Positions 42,834-52,560 of a stretch of DNA of 64,000 nucleotides are shown here, piece after piece. The position numbers were made by a program, and so were the translations under genes. The stretch is from Cyclobacteriaceae bacterium (GTDB lineage Bacteria; Bacteroidota; Bacteroidia; Cytophagales; Cyclobacteriaceae): positions 496,001 through 560,000 of the forward strand of contig JAEUUI010000030.1 in the NCBI GenBank assembly GCA_016786585.1, given 5' to 3'. How positions within the stretch are numbered: position 1 is the stretch's first letter; each line of letters begins with the position of its first letter. Under the pieces are notes generated by a model. That model searched no databases and was not told where the DNA came from. It was given only the letters and a program-made list of their open reading frames with translations.

Positions 42834-45113
42834 CTACTCCAGCAATTTTTTGAGCTTATCTAACTGCTGGGTGTTCTCGGGTGAAAGGATGTTGCTTGTT
42901 ACCGCATACTTCTCGCGGGTAGTTAACCGCCAGCTGAGTGAAGCACGCGCATTGTTTTGCCGCAAGCTGTCCATCTCGTGTAAAACGGGCACATAGCTTT
43001 CAACTGTGTATTGCAAGTCGATCCGGTCGACCGGTGCATTAAACCACGGCTTCATCATTCCTATCAACAAATCACTGTTAATATCCTGGAAGTTTTCGAA
43101 GTTATTATATACAGTGCTGATCGGTTGTGTAAAGCTGTCGATAATGGTTTGGCCGCCTTTTGCGTTTATCGTGCTCAATTTTGGTGAGTCCCGAATCGAA
43201 ATAAAAACAACTCCTGACGTATTCTCTTCAATCCAGTCGTTAAACGCATACGCGAACCGAACGGCATCCGAAAGACCGAAGTTGTCGGAGATACCGGCAT
43301 CCATAATTTGCACAGGTGGCTCGGTTGGCAACGTTGTATTGGGTGTAATGTAGGGAAACGTGGCACTCATTCTCAAGGCAGATAAAAACCGCAAACTTTC
43401 CCCGTCTTGATCTTTCAGCAATGAGTGAAAATCGATGCCGCCCAGCTTGGCCGATGCATAATTCGGATAGCTCAGCACATCGTTATTCATAAAGGATACC
43501 GAGCGGGAGGCGATATACAACTTGCGCCCATCGTTCACTACCGTAGGCGTGAGAATGATCATTGGAACCAATGCCCGCTGTTCCGGGTCGCGGTAGGCGG
43601 TAATCGGCTTGTCCATCAGCCCTTCGGTGATCTGGTTGAGCTGTTGTTCGAACGTATAGCCGCGGTCGCGGATGTATTGCTTGCCGGCATATTCAAACTT
43701 CGAGAACCCAACAAACAAATCATTCGCCAGCAAACTGAAGATCAGTGGATTTAAGTTGTCAGTTGAAATCTTGTCGCGGTGCACATACGAGAACGGATGC
43801 GTAACCTCGCCCTGTTTCTCGCGAAGCTTAAGTTCACGGTAGTAGCTTGCCCCGATCAACCCGCCCGAAGCACCGGTGATGAGAATGCTTTGCTCCATCA
43901 GCTTGCCCTGTGTGAGGCTGTCGGCCGTTTGCAGCGCGTTGAGTGTCCACAACGCAGCACGCTTACCACCTCCGCTTACGCAGAGAAAAACCATTTTCGG
44001 TTTTTGTGTTCCGAATTTTGCACGCCAGTTTTTCAGCATCACCAGGGTACTGTCTTTATCGGCCGTAATGATGCTGTCTGTATTTAATTTCTTAAGCGAG
44101 GCAACCGTGTACTCGGCAGGTTTTTTATGATAATCGAGTCCGAAAGCCTGATATTTTTTTGAGAAGAAATCTTTTCCGTACAAAACATTAACCACTAAAA
44201 AGATAACCAGTGCTGTCGTTGCCGACCAGTTGCCAAACCAGTACGAAAACGCACCCGAAAGCATTACAAATACAGTAACGAAGATCATGAAACTGGCCGC
44301 GGCCGGAAGCTGAAATGCCGGATAGTCTTTGAAAATTCCCAGCAACAGGATCAATCCGAAGATGAACAGCTCAATGATCACGAGGTTAAAATGATTTTGA
44401 TCAAAAACCTTTAGCACCTCCGCGCGATCGTAAAAATCAGCCTCATCCTCTACCCTTCTAATCCGCAAGCCATCAAAGTAGGTATCAACACGAACTTGTT
44501 TCTTACGGGCGATGTCGAGCTTCTTCATCGCGCTGGCGCGGGTCACCTGAACTTTCTCTTTCAGCTTTTCATCAATCCGGCAAACGACATATTTAAAGAT
44601 GTCTTTATTGGTGAGCCAGAAGTAAACAAAGAACACACCTGACATTACGATGTAGCCTACCAGGAAACCGGTGATATTCCAGGCCAGCGTTCCGCCATCG
44701 GAATATTGATTATTCACCTGGAACCGGATGATCTGGAAAAGATACACCGCCAGAAAAACAATCGGGATGATGCTGTTATTGACCGAGAATTTGGTGAAGG
44801 GTTTTGAAAGAGCCCCCACGAACGAAAAGCGGTGGCCATCATTTATATAACTGGTGATCTGGAACGCAGTGGTAAATCCTGCTGTTGTAACACCGATTAT
44901 AAAAAAGCTCGTAAAATTTACTTTGTTGAGGTACTCCGGATCGAGAAATAAATACGGAATGCCCAGGTATTTGCCAAAAGAGCCGGTAATCATCGCAAAC
45001 AGGATCACCCAGCAAAGCATCATCACATGGTTGCGCTTGAAGTTGTTAAGCAGCAGCTGAACCGGGAAAGAGTAAACGAACGCGGCTAAAAACTTGTTGA
45101 GCCTTTGTACCAT
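42834..45113 (-). CDS. Polytopic membrane patatin-like phospholipase
   Basis: A 759-residue protein. The N-terminal half (about 30-330) has seven or so hydrophobic segments, with a charged cytoplasmic loop (about 175-245). The C-terminal half is a patatin-type lipid acyl hydrolase. It has the oxyanion-hole motif CVSGGGKRAALW, the nucleophile elbow GASGG (Ser416) and the catalytic Asp605 in DAGISDN. The Ser-Asp dyad is complete, so an active acyl hydrolase on membrane lipids is expected. A multipass membrane domain fused to patatin is unusual. It lies 37 bp upstream of the exported aminotransferase and is divergent from addAB. Confidence 0.88.
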   Translation of the reverse strand: MVQRLNKFLAAFVYSFPVQLLLNNFKRNHVMMLCWVILFAMITGSFGKYLGIPYLFLDPEYLNKVNFTSFFIIGVTTAGFTTAFQITSYINDGHRFSFVGALSKPFTKFSVNNSIIPIVFLAVYLFQIIRFQVNNQYSDGGTLAWNITGFLVGYIVMSGVFFVYFWLTNKDIFKYVVCRIDEKLKEKVQVTRASAMKKLDIARKKQVRVDTYFDGLRIRRVEDEADFYDRAEVLKVFDQNHFNLVIIELFIFGLILLLGIFKDYPAFQLPAAASFMIFVTVFVMLSGAFSYWFGNWSATTALVIFLVVNVLYGKDFFSKKYQAFGLDYHKKPAEYTVASLKKLNTDSIITADKDSTLVMLKNWRAKFGTQKPKMVFLCVSGGGKRAALWTLNALQTADSLTQGKLMEQSILITGASGGLIGASYYRELKLREKQGEVTHPFSYVHRDKISTDNLNPLIFSLLANDLFVGFSKFEYAGKQYIRDRGYTFEQQLNQITEGLMDKPITAYRDPEQRALVPMIILTPTVVNDGRKLYIASRSVSFMNNDVLSYPNYASAKLGGIDFHSLLKDQDGESLRFLSALRMSATFPYITPNTTLPTEPPVQIMDAGISDNFGLSDAVRFAYAFNDWIEENTSGVVFISIRDSPKLSTINAKGGQTIIDSFTQPISTVYNNFENFQDINSDLLIGMMKPWFNAPVDRIDLQYTVESYVPVLHEMDSLRQNNARASLSWRLTTREKYAVTSNILSPENTQQLDKLKKLLE

Positions 45114-45167
45114 AGACAGTATGGATGAAAGTTAGCTATTTTTTGGCTCCAAAAAACAAATGCTTTC

Positions 45168-45184
45168 CTGACAGAATTTGTCGA
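45168..45184. promoter_or_regulatory. Candidate operator upstream of addAB (CTGACA-N5-TGTCGA)
   Basis: CTGACAGAATTTGTCGA: the core TGACA-GAATT-TGTC is related to the WYL-divergon and recA sites. It lies 47 bases before the addA TTG start. A near -7 element, TATACTTG (45195..45202), follows, so the site would overlap the -33 region. Confidence 0.4.
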
Positions 45185-45230
45185 GCTTGTTGAATATACT
45201 TGCAGGAATAACCGCTACGAAACGCATTTT

Positions 45231-48200
45231 TTGACGAAAGTATTTTCCATATATCGGTCATCGGCCGGTTCGGGTAAAACCCGTACGCTGGCGAAGGAAT
45301 ATCTGAAGCTGGCGCTCGAACATAAAGGCCACTATTTCCGCCATATTCTTGCGGTTACGTTCACGAACAAGAGCACGCAGGAGATGAAAGACCGGATTCT
45401 CGCGTACCTCGATGATTTTGCGAACGGCCGGCCAAATGAACTTGCGGATGAACTCAAGAAAGAACTCAAGCTCGACAACAACACCTTCCAGGAACGGAGC
45501 CGTGATGTTCAGCGCGAAATTCTGCACAACTACAGTCAGTTTTCCATCAGCACCATTGATGCGTTCTTTCAGCGCGTGATCCGCTCGTTTACACGTGAGT
45601 CGGGATTGATGGGTGACTATAAGCTCGAAATCGACCAGGAGCTGGTGCTCGAAGAAGTAATCAACGACCTGATCGATGAGCTCGGATCAAACAAAGAGCT
45701 GACCGAGTGGGTAGTTGAATTTGCCAAAGACAGTCTGGAGAACGAACGGGCGTGGGATGTGCGCGCAAGCCTTCGCCAGTTTGCGGAACAGATTTTTCGC
45801 GAAGAGTTTAAAGTGATCGAAGATGATATCATCAAAGAAACCAACGATCATAACTTCTTTCGCGAACTGCGGAACAAACTCGGTCAAGTCAAAAGCAATT
45901 TCCTGGCGAAAGTCTCCAGGCCCGCACACGATGCCCTGAAGATCCTGCAGGACAAAGGCTGGGACATTACCGAGATCAGCTACGGGAAAAACTCGGGCGT
46001 GATGACGTTCTTCGAAACGTTTGCGTGGCAAAAGAACATTAAAGACATTAAGGAGCCGGGCGACCGGTTGCAGAACTATTTTACCAAACCCGAAAAGTGG
46101 CCGAGTAAAACTGCAACCAATCCTGCTGATATGGTCGCGACCGCAGAACAACAGCTTATCCCGCTCATTCATCAGATACTCGATATCTACCATACGTTTT
46201 ATAAAGACGCACTGAGTGCTGAGCTTGTTTTGCGCAACATGTACGTGTTCGGACTGATTGCCGATATCTCCCGAAAGCTTCGCGAGTACAAGGAACGCAA
46301 CAACACTATGCTGCTGGCCGATGCACCAAAGTTTCTGAATGGTGTAATTGCCGACAGTGACACTCCTTTTATTTATGAAAAGGTCGGATCGTTCTATCGC
46401 AACTTCCTGATCGATGAATTCCAGGATACGTCCGGCTATCAATGGAAAAACTTCTTGCCGTTATTAACGAACAGTCTTGACCAGGGCAACCGAAGCATTG
46501 TTGTGGGTGACGTCAAGCAGGCTGTATACCGCTGGCGGGGAGGTGATCTGAAACTGTTGCAGGAACAGGTTGAAAAGCAAATTGGCAAAGACCGTGTTCA
46601 GACACTCGAGCTTGACACCAACTACCGCAGCGCAGCGGAAATTATACGGTTCAACAACGTACTGTTTAAAAATGCCGCCTCGCTGGTGAAAGACATCACG
46701 AGCGGTGATCTGCCCGAAGCATCGTTCCGCGATGTGGAACAAAAAGACTTTAAAAAGCACGAAGGCTTCGTGCAGATTCAATTTCTGCAGGATGCGGAAG
46801 AAAAAAGCTGGGCCGAGTTTGCCATGGAGAACATTCCCAAACAGCTGGAACAACTGCAGCTGATGGGCGTTAAACTGAATGACATTGCTATCCTCGTCCG
46901 GAAAAATTCCGAAGGACAGCAGATCGCTGCAAGCCTGTTACAATATAAAAATTCTCCTTTCGCGAATCCAGCCTGCCGGTATGACGTGATCTCGAATGAA
47001 TCACTTCGCCTGGACGGTGCCGCATCGGTAAACCTGTTGCTGGCAGCCATGCGCTACATGCAGTTCCCGGAAGATTCAATTGCACGTGCACAGCTGAGTT
47101 ATGAATATTCGCGCATAAAAGGAGAACACATTCCGTTAAACGAAGTATTCAAGGTAGCCAACCAGGTGTTCTTCGAAGCCAACCTGCCGCCAGCATTTGC
47201 CAAATCAAAAGCCTGGTTAAAACGTCTGCCGTTGTTTGAACTTACAGAAACACTGATCGACATCTTCGGGCTCGGAACCGTAACGGGTGAACTCGCGTAT
47301 CTGCAGGCGTTCCAGGAACTGGTGCTTGAGTTTTACAGTCGTGAGAAGAATGACGTTGGTGCTTTCCTCGAATGGTGGGAAGACAACAAGCACAAGCAGT
47401 CGTTGCAGATTTCAGGTGAAGTTGATGCTGCGCAAATTGTTACCATTCACAAATCGAAAGGGCTGCAGTTCAAGTATGTGCTGATTCCGTTCTGCTCATG
47501 GAGCATGGATCACGACCGCTTTAACACGCCTTTGCTATGGGTGAATTCAACAGTGAAGCCGTTTGATGAAGCCGGACATGTTCCGATAGAATACTCGGCC
47601 CGATTGAAGGAGACTTGTTTCGATCAGTTCTATCAGGAGGAATGTGTACGTTCGTACCTCGACAATCTCAATCTGCTGTATGTAGGATTCACCCGTGCAG
47701 AACACGCCCTGCTTGTCATGGCGCCACATCCGAAAAGCAAAGGGCAACAGGGTTACAGCGTTGCGAGATTGTTAATGGAAAGCATCGAACGCGAAGAATC
47801 ATTCCGCCAGTTTTGGGATGCCAACAGCCTGCTCTACAAATCAGGCACCTTAACAGCTACAACCGATCAGAAAAAGTCTGAAGCCGCTACCGTAAACCTG
47901 AACGTGTACCCGGTAGCCCGCTGGCGCGACAAGCTGGTGATCAAGCAACAATCCGCTTCGTACTTCGATGAGAATGCTATCGATCAGCAGGAACGGATAC
48001 GCCACGGGTTGTACATGCATACCGTACTGTCGCGCATCCGGTACACCGATGAAATTCCGGATATGCTAAAAGCTATTGTTCAGGAGGGCTTGATTACCGA
48101 AGATGAACAACCCGTATTGCAAGAACAATTGAATGAGCTTCTCAGCCAGCCGGTAATTAGCAACTGGTTTTCAAAAAACTGGACGGTGAAAACCGAAGTG

Positions 48201-48473
48201 CCGATCATTCTGCCGGGCGGGGATGAAAACCGTATCGACCGCCTTCTGATCAAAGATAAAAAAGCAATTGTTGTGGATTTTAAAACCGGTGTACACAACA
48301 AGAGCGACTTGCAACAGGTAAAGGCGTACGTGAGCATTCTCAGGCAAATGAACTTTACCGAAGTAGAAGGTTATATTCTCTATTTGCGGGATCGGGAAAT
48401 CGTGAACGTGAACGACCTGAAGGCAAAACCATCACGCAAAAAAGAAGACAAAGATCAACTTGGATTATTTTAA
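45231..48473 (+). CDS. addA: AddA-like helicase/nuclease (RecB family)
   Basis: A 1080-residue UvrD-type helicase with a C-terminal nuclease. It has Walker A SSAGSGKTRTLA (about 11-22), the Walker B/motif II DEFQDTSGYQW, motif III QAVYRWRGG, motif V VTIHKSKGLQFKYV and motif VI LLYVGFTRAEHALL. The nuclease carries the PD-(D/E)XK residues Asp1003 (NRIDRLL) and Asp1016-x-Lys1018 (VVDFKTG). With AddB it resects double-strand breaks for RecA loading. The start is TTG 45231 because no ATG precedes the Walker A in a sensible position. AddB begins 2 bp after its stop. The symbol is by function and partner gene; RecB-like naming would also be acceptable. Confidence 0.9.
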   Translation: MTKVFSIYRSSAGSGKTRTLAKEYLKLALEHKGHYFRHILAVTFTNKSTQEMKDRILAYLDDFANGRPNELADELKKELKLDNNTFQERSRDVQREILHNYSQFSISTIDAFFQRVIRSFTRESGLMGDYKLEIDQELVLEEVINDLIDELGSNKELTEWVVEFAKDSLENERAWDVRASLRQFAEQIFREEFKVIEDDIIKETNDHNFFRELRNKLGQVKSNFLAKVSRPAHDALKILQDKGWDITEISYGKNSGVMTFFETFAWQKNIKDIKEPGDRLQNYFTKPEKWPSKTATNPADMVATAEQQLIPLIHQILDIYHTFYKDALSAELVLRNMYVFGLIADISRKLREYKERNNTMLLADAPKFLNGVIADSDTPFIYEKVGSFYRNFLIDEFQDTSGYQWKNFLPLLTNSLDQGNRSIVVGDVKQAVYRWRGGDLKLLQEQVEKQIGKDRVQTLELDTNYRSAAEIIRFNNVLFKNAASLVKDITSGDLPEASFRDVEQKDFKKHEGFVQIQFLQDAEEKSWAEFAMENIPKQLEQLQLMGVKLNDIAILVRKNSEGQQIAASLLQYKNSPFANPACRYDVISNESLRLDGAASVNLLLAAMRYMQFPEDSIARAQLSYEYSRIKGEHIPLNEVFKVANQVFFEANLPPAFAKSKAWLKRLPLFELTETLIDIFGLGTVTGELAYLQAFQELVLEFYSREKNDVGAFLEWWEDNKHKQSLQISGEVDAAQIVTIHKSKGLQFKYVLIPFCSWSMDHDRFNTPLLWVNSTVKPFDEAGHVPIEYSARLKETCFDQFYQEECVRSYLDNLNLLYVGFTRAEHALLVMAPHPKSKGQQGYSVARLLMESIEREESFRQFWDANSLLYKSGTLTATTDQKKSEAATVNLNVYPVARWRDKLVIKQQSASYFDENAIDQQERIRHGLYMHTVLSRIRYTDEIPDMLKAIVQEGLITEDEQPVLQEQLNELLSQPVISNWFSKNWTVKTEVPIILPGGDENRIDRLLIKDKKAIVVDFKTGVHNKSDLQQVKAYVSILRQMNFTEVEGYILYLRDREIVNVNDLKAKPSRKKEDKDQLGLF

Positions 48474-48475
48474 CT

Positions 48476-51310
48476 GTGAAACCATTTCTATACGAGCTTG
48501 CTGAGAAACTTTACCGGGAGCATCCACACCCGGAAAATGTTACGGTTGTTTTTCCAAACCGCAGGGCATCGCTTTATTTCCGGAAATATTTTTCACAAAT
48601 CATCGAAAAGCCTGTTTTCTCCCCACGACTTATCACGATAGAAGAATTCATCAGTGCATATTCAACGTTACAGGTGCCCGACAAGCTTGAGCTGATTCAT
48701 CGTCTATATAAAGCCTATCGAACCGTCACCCATACGGAAGAGCAATTCGACCGGTTTTATTTCTGGGGCGAGATGCTGATCCGTGACTTCGATGAGGTTG
48801 ATAAATACATGGTAAATGCTCCGCTCCTTTTTCAGGATTTGAGCAATCAAAAAGAACTTGATTCACGGTTTGATTTCTTAACGCCTGAACAACTTGCATT
48901 CCTGAGAGCGTTCTGGGGAAACTTCGATGGGAAAGACGGTGCCACGAAAAATAAATTTCTGAACCTCTGGCGCCAGCTGCCGGACGTCTATGAAGAATTC
49001 AAAAAGCAACTGAAAAATGAAGGCTTTGCGTATGAGGGACTCATTCATCGCGAAGTGGCTGAAGCTTTTGCATCGGGTACAATCAAAGCCGAAAGTTCTC
49101 CGCATTATGCACCCGAAACATGGTTCGTTGGCTTCAACGCGCTCACCGGTGCAGAAGAAAGAATCTTAACCTGGTTCGTGGACAACACACAGTCAAAAAT
49201 CCACTGGGATCTTGACGATTATTACCTCAACAATAAAACGCAGGAGGCGGGTGAATTTTTTCGCGAATATCAAAGTCATGCCGTGCTCGGCAAAACATTT
49301 GAAGCCAACGCACCCGTTAATTTCAGTCTGAAGAAAAACATGCGCGTTGTAGGCGCAGCACAACCGGTTGGTCAGGCCAAGATTATGTCGCAGCTGCTGG
49401 AACAGGAGCTTGCGGACGGAATGATCCCGGAAGAAACGCTCATTGTTTTGCCGGATGAAAAACTGATGCTTCCGGTGTTGCACGGAATCTCGGCGAGCGT
49501 TGACAAGCTTAACGTAACGATGGGCTACCCGCTTACGAACACGCCCATGTTTAACCTGATCGAGTTGTTGATCGAACTGCAAACGCATCGCAGGGGCGAC
49601 TTCTATCATCACCGGCAGGTATTGTCGTTGCTCAACCATCCGCACGTTATTTCTGCAGATCCGGCATCTGCCAACGAAAAACGCAAACGCATCCAGAGTG
49701 AAAACTGGGTAATGGTTCCCGGCAGTATGCTTCGTACCGATCATGTGTTGCAAAAGCTCATCTTCTGTGAAGCAACCGAAACCAGTATTCTTGAATACCT
49801 GCGCCAGGTGGTAGAACAGGTTGGGGCATTGGCGCAGACCGAAGCCGTTGATAAAGAATTTGCCGTTCACTTTCTCCGCTTCCTGAATCGCATGGAAGAT
49901 GTGCTTGGGGCAACGTACAGCAGTCTCAAAGCCTTTCTTCAGTTATTCCGGCAATTGGTGAAAACGCAGAAAATTCCGTTCACCGGCGAGCCGCTGCGCG
50001 GACTGCAAGTGATGGGCGTATTGGAAACCCGGAACCTGGATTTTAAAAATGTTTTTATCCTTTCATTAAACGAGGGTTCGCTACCATCCGGAAGCGGGAA
50101 GGGTTCTTACATTCCGTATAACATCCGCAAGGCTTACCGGCTGCCTACCGTTGAACATCAGGATTCGATTTACGCGTACCTGTTTTACCGGGTGATGCAA
50201 CGCGCAGAAAACGTTTACCTGTTTTATAATTCTGAAACCGATGCGCTGGGCCAGGGCGAAATGAGCCGTTATTTGCAGCAGCTTTTGTATGAAAGCGGCA
50301 TCAAACCGGAGCGTCAGGTTCTGCACAACCCGATTCATCCCTTGGAGATAAAACCAATTACGATCCCGAAGGATCAGGAAATTCTGGAAGCACTAAACCG
50401 GTTAAACGAAGGTAACGTCTACTTTAAAGGTATCTCCCCTTCTGCCCTGAATTCATACCTCGAATGCCGGCTCCAGTTCTACTTCCGGTATATCGCCAAA
50501 GTGCGCGAGCCTAACGAAGTCGAAGAAGACATTGATGCGCGGATCATGGGAACGTTCCTTCACGATGTGATGGAACTCTTTTACAAACGCATCCGTGAAA
50601 AGAAACGAAGCAAGGATATCATTGCAGGAGATTTCGATCGCATGGAAGCAACGATTGATGCATTGCTCGATGAAGTATTCATCAAAAAGTATAACCTCGA
50701 TCCAACAAAGAAAGTAGAATTTGAAGGGCAGCGGCTGGTGGTACGTGAAGTAGTAAAACGTTTTGCATTGCGAATCCTCGAGATGGACAAAGCTTACACC
50801 CCTTTTGTGATGGAAGCCGTTGAACAGAGTGGCGTGTTGTACCGCATCAAGATCAATCAATCTCCGGGCTACGCGGTAGTGGGCGGTAAAATAGACCGGG
50901 TAGACAGCAAAGACGGGTTGTTGCGAATCATCGATTACAAAACCGGTAAGGACAAACTCGATTTTGAAAGTGTGGCTTCGCTTTTTGCGCGTGACGGAAA
51001 ACGAAACAAGGCCGCTTTCCAAACATTGATTTATGCATTGCTGTATCAAACCAATATGAACCCGGCTGCAATTAATTCGCGCATCTCTCCGGGATTGATC
51101 AACCGGTTGAATTTATTTGAAGAGGCAACGGAGTTTGGCTTACGCCTGGCTAAAGCTCCCGTTAAGGATGTAAAGTTCTTACTGCTTGAGTTTGAAGACC
51201 GCCTCCGCAAATTGTTAGAAGAAATCTTCAATCCGGAAACGGTTTTCGATCAAACGACCGTAATTGAAACCTGCAGAATCTGTCCGTACAAGAATATCTG
51301 TTATCGATAA
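48476..51310 (+). CDS. addB: AddB-like nuclease with iron-sulfur cysteines
   Basis: A 944-residue partner of AddA. Helicase-like domains (about 1-620) lack a visible Walker A: the N-terminus reads VTVVFPNRRASLYFRKYF. The C-terminal PD-(D/E)XK nuclease has Asp807 (GGKIDRV) and Asp820-Tyr-Lys822 (IIDYKTG). Four cysteines bracket it: Cys664 (YLECRLQF) and Cys933, Cys936 and Cys942 in the C-terminal CRICPYKNIC. This is the same C-x2-C-x5-C spacing as the 4Fe-4S cluster of B. subtilis AddB. It starts with GTG 2 bp after addA, so coupling is certain to be close. It would cut one strand at double-strand breaks. Confidence 0.88.
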   Translation: MKPFLYELAEKLYREHPHPENVTVVFPNRRASLYFRKYFSQIIEKPVFSPRLITIEEFISAYSTLQVPDKLELIHRLYKAYRTVTHTEEQFDRFYFWGEMLIRDFDEVDKYMVNAPLLFQDLSNQKELDSRFDFLTPEQLAFLRAFWGNFDGKDGATKNKFLNLWRQLPDVYEEFKKQLKNEGFAYEGLIHREVAEAFASGTIKAESSPHYAPETWFVGFNALTGAEERILTWFVDNTQSKIHWDLDDYYLNNKTQEAGEFFREYQSHAVLGKTFEANAPVNFSLKKNMRVVGAAQPVGQAKIMSQLLEQELADGMIPEETLIVLPDEKLMLPVLHGISASVDKLNVTMGYPLTNTPMFNLIELLIELQTHRRGDFYHHRQVLSLLNHPHVISADPASANEKRKRIQSENWVMVPGSMLRTDHVLQKLIFCEATETSILEYLRQVVEQVGALAQTEAVDKEFAVHFLRFLNRMEDVLGATYSSLKAFLQLFRQLVKTQKIPFTGEPLRGLQVMGVLETRNLDFKNVFILSLNEGSLPSGSGKGSYIPYNIRKAYRLPTVEHQDSIYAYLFYRVMQRAENVYLFYNSETDALGQGEMSRYLQQLLYESGIKPERQVLHNPIHPLEIKPITIPKDQEILEALNRLNEGNVYFKGISPSALNSYLECRLQFYFRYIAKVREPNEVEEDIDARIMGTFLHDVMELFYKRIREKKRSKDIIAGDFDRMEATIDALLDEVFIKKYNLDPTKKVEFEGQRLVVREVVKRFALRILEMDKAYTPFVMEAVEQSGVLYRIKINQSPGYAVVGGKIDRVDSKDGLLRIIDYKTGKDKLDFESVASLFARDGKRNKAAFQTLIYALLYQTNMNPAAINSRISPGLINRLNLFEEATEFGLRLAKAPVKDVKFLLLEFEDRLRKLLEEIFNPETVFDQTTVIETCRICPYKNICYR

Positions 51311-51311
51311 G

Positions 51312-51692
51312 TTACAGTAAGGCTTCTTTCAGCTTCTCGAGTGTAATCGGCTTGATCAGGTATTTTGTCACACCCATCTCACGCACCCGGTCCATGTCTT
51401 TGGGATTTATTGACGAGGTGATCACCACGATGTTTACGCGGTCCATGCCCGGGACTTTTAATTTTTTGAGTGCTTCCAGGAAACCAAAGCCATCAAGTTC
51501 AGGCATTGTAAGGTCAAGTAAAATTGCATCGGGCAATGCAGCCGTGCCGGAAAAGTACCCGTTAACCAAGTCAAGCGCTTGCTGACCATTCAGCGCGGTG
51601 TGAACTTCTTTTGCAAGACCGCCAAGCGAGAGCATCCGCGTATGCAGAAAATTAAAAATCGGATCATCATCAATTAACAGTACTTTTTTCAT
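51312..51692 (-). CDS. Single-domain response regulator (CheY-like)
   Basis: A 126-residue receiver domain only. The acidic pocket is Asp8-Asp9-Asp10 (LLIDDDP), the phosphorylation site Asp60 (AILLDLTMPELDG) and the conserved Lys114 (YLIKPI). With no output domain it would act by protein contact, or as a phosphate sink for a hybrid kinase not in this window. It ends 1 base from the addB stop (tail to tail). The type with 'DDDPIFNFLHTRML' is common in Bacteroidota. Confidence 0.93.
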   Translation of the reverse strand: MKKVLLIDDDPIFNFLHTRMLSLGGLAKEVHTALNGQQALDLVNGYFSGTAALPDAILLDLTMPELDGFGFLEALKKLKVPGMDRVNIVVITSSINPKDMDRVREMGVTKYLIKPITLEKLKEALL

Positions 51693-51994
51693 GCATATGT
51701 GCGTTGCAAAACGCTCTTATATAACGGAAAAACCAGGCAAGTAATCTGGTTTGATAGGAGTTAGTCCTAATGCGTTTGTTTGGAACAACGTAAGTTTCTG
51801 CGCGAGTTACAACGCGAAGCAAGCCTGGCAACGCACTACCTTGGGAATCGGGAGCCGGTTGTAATTTCTATCGATGTAAGAAAAAGCGTAAGTATGCGCA
51901 TCCCGAAAATTGCATCCGTAAGCCCTTTCTCCCGATCAGTTCAAAAATAATCGGGCTTTTTTCACAATCCCGGTCAGGGTAAATCGTTGGTGGC
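51693..51994. other. Intergenic region with leader upstream of the ECF sigma gene
   Basis: About 300 bases between divergent genes. The only structure seen is the hairpin cluster at 51920..51962 just upstream of the sigma gene. I find no good promoter pair for either gene. Confidence 0.5.
51920..51962 (+). terminator. Attenuator-like hairpins in the ECF leader
   Basis: AAGCCC (51920..51925) can pair with GGGCTT (51953..51958). Alternatively CCCGAT (51931..51936) pairs with ATCGGG (51950..51955), which shares the GGG. A run of six T follows. It looks like a terminator, or two competing structures, 33 bases before the sigma gene. Confidence 0.45.
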
Positions 51995-52555
51995 GTGTTA
52001 TCATCCGGAAACGGACAAGTTTTGATCGACCCTTCGTCTGATACAGGCAGCTTCAAGGCACTCTTTGAAGAAAGCTTTCATGCATTTTTCGAACCGATGC
52101 ACCGGTACGCTTGTACGCTTTTGCGCGATCATGAGCAGGCGCAGGACGTTGTACAAGCCACTTTTGTTAAATGGTGGGAGGCAGGAACACGCGTACAAAA
52201 CCTGGATGAAGCGCGAAGGTATTTGTACACCGCTGTTTATAACACGTCATTGAACGTCATCCGGAACGACAAATCAAAGAAGACACAAGCTGAAACCTAT
52301 AAACTTCAGCAGGTTGATTCCGGAAACACAACGGATGGATTAGTGGTTGCCGAACTTGATACCAGGATAAAAAATACGATCGAGACGTTGCCAGCCCAAT
52401 GCAAAATCATTTTTTGTATGAGCCGGTTCGATGGGAAAACATACGCAGCGATCGCACATGAATTGAATATTTCCGTCAAAACGGTGGAAACACAAATGGG
52501 CAAGGCGCTCCGGATACTGCGCGAAAATCTCGCAGGTTATGTTCACACAAACTGA
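51995..52555 (+). CDS. ECF-type RNA polymerase sigma factor
   Basis: A 186-residue extracytoplasmic-function sigma-70. Region 2 (about 25-95: FFEPMHRYACTLLRDHEQAQ and DVVQATFVKWWEAG) binds -10 and core polymerase. Region 4 (about 125-180: LPAQCKIIFCMSRFDGKTYA and 'AIAHELNISVKTVETQMGKALR') contains the helix-turn-helix. It belongs to the Bacteroidota FecI-like group (inferred from its neighbours). The start is GTG 51995. FecR follows after 5 bp, and the STN protein overlaps FecR. Confidence 0.92.
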   Translation: MLSSGNGQVLIDPSSDTGSFKALFEESFHAFFEPMHRYACTLLRDHEQAQDVVQATFVKWWEAGTRVQNLDEARRYLYTAVYNTSLNVIRNDKSKKTQAETYKLQQVDSGNTTDGLVVAELDTRIKNTIETLPAQCKIIFCMSRFDGKTYAAIAHELNISVKTVETQMGKALRILRENLAGYVHTN

Positions 52556-52560
52556 ACGGC

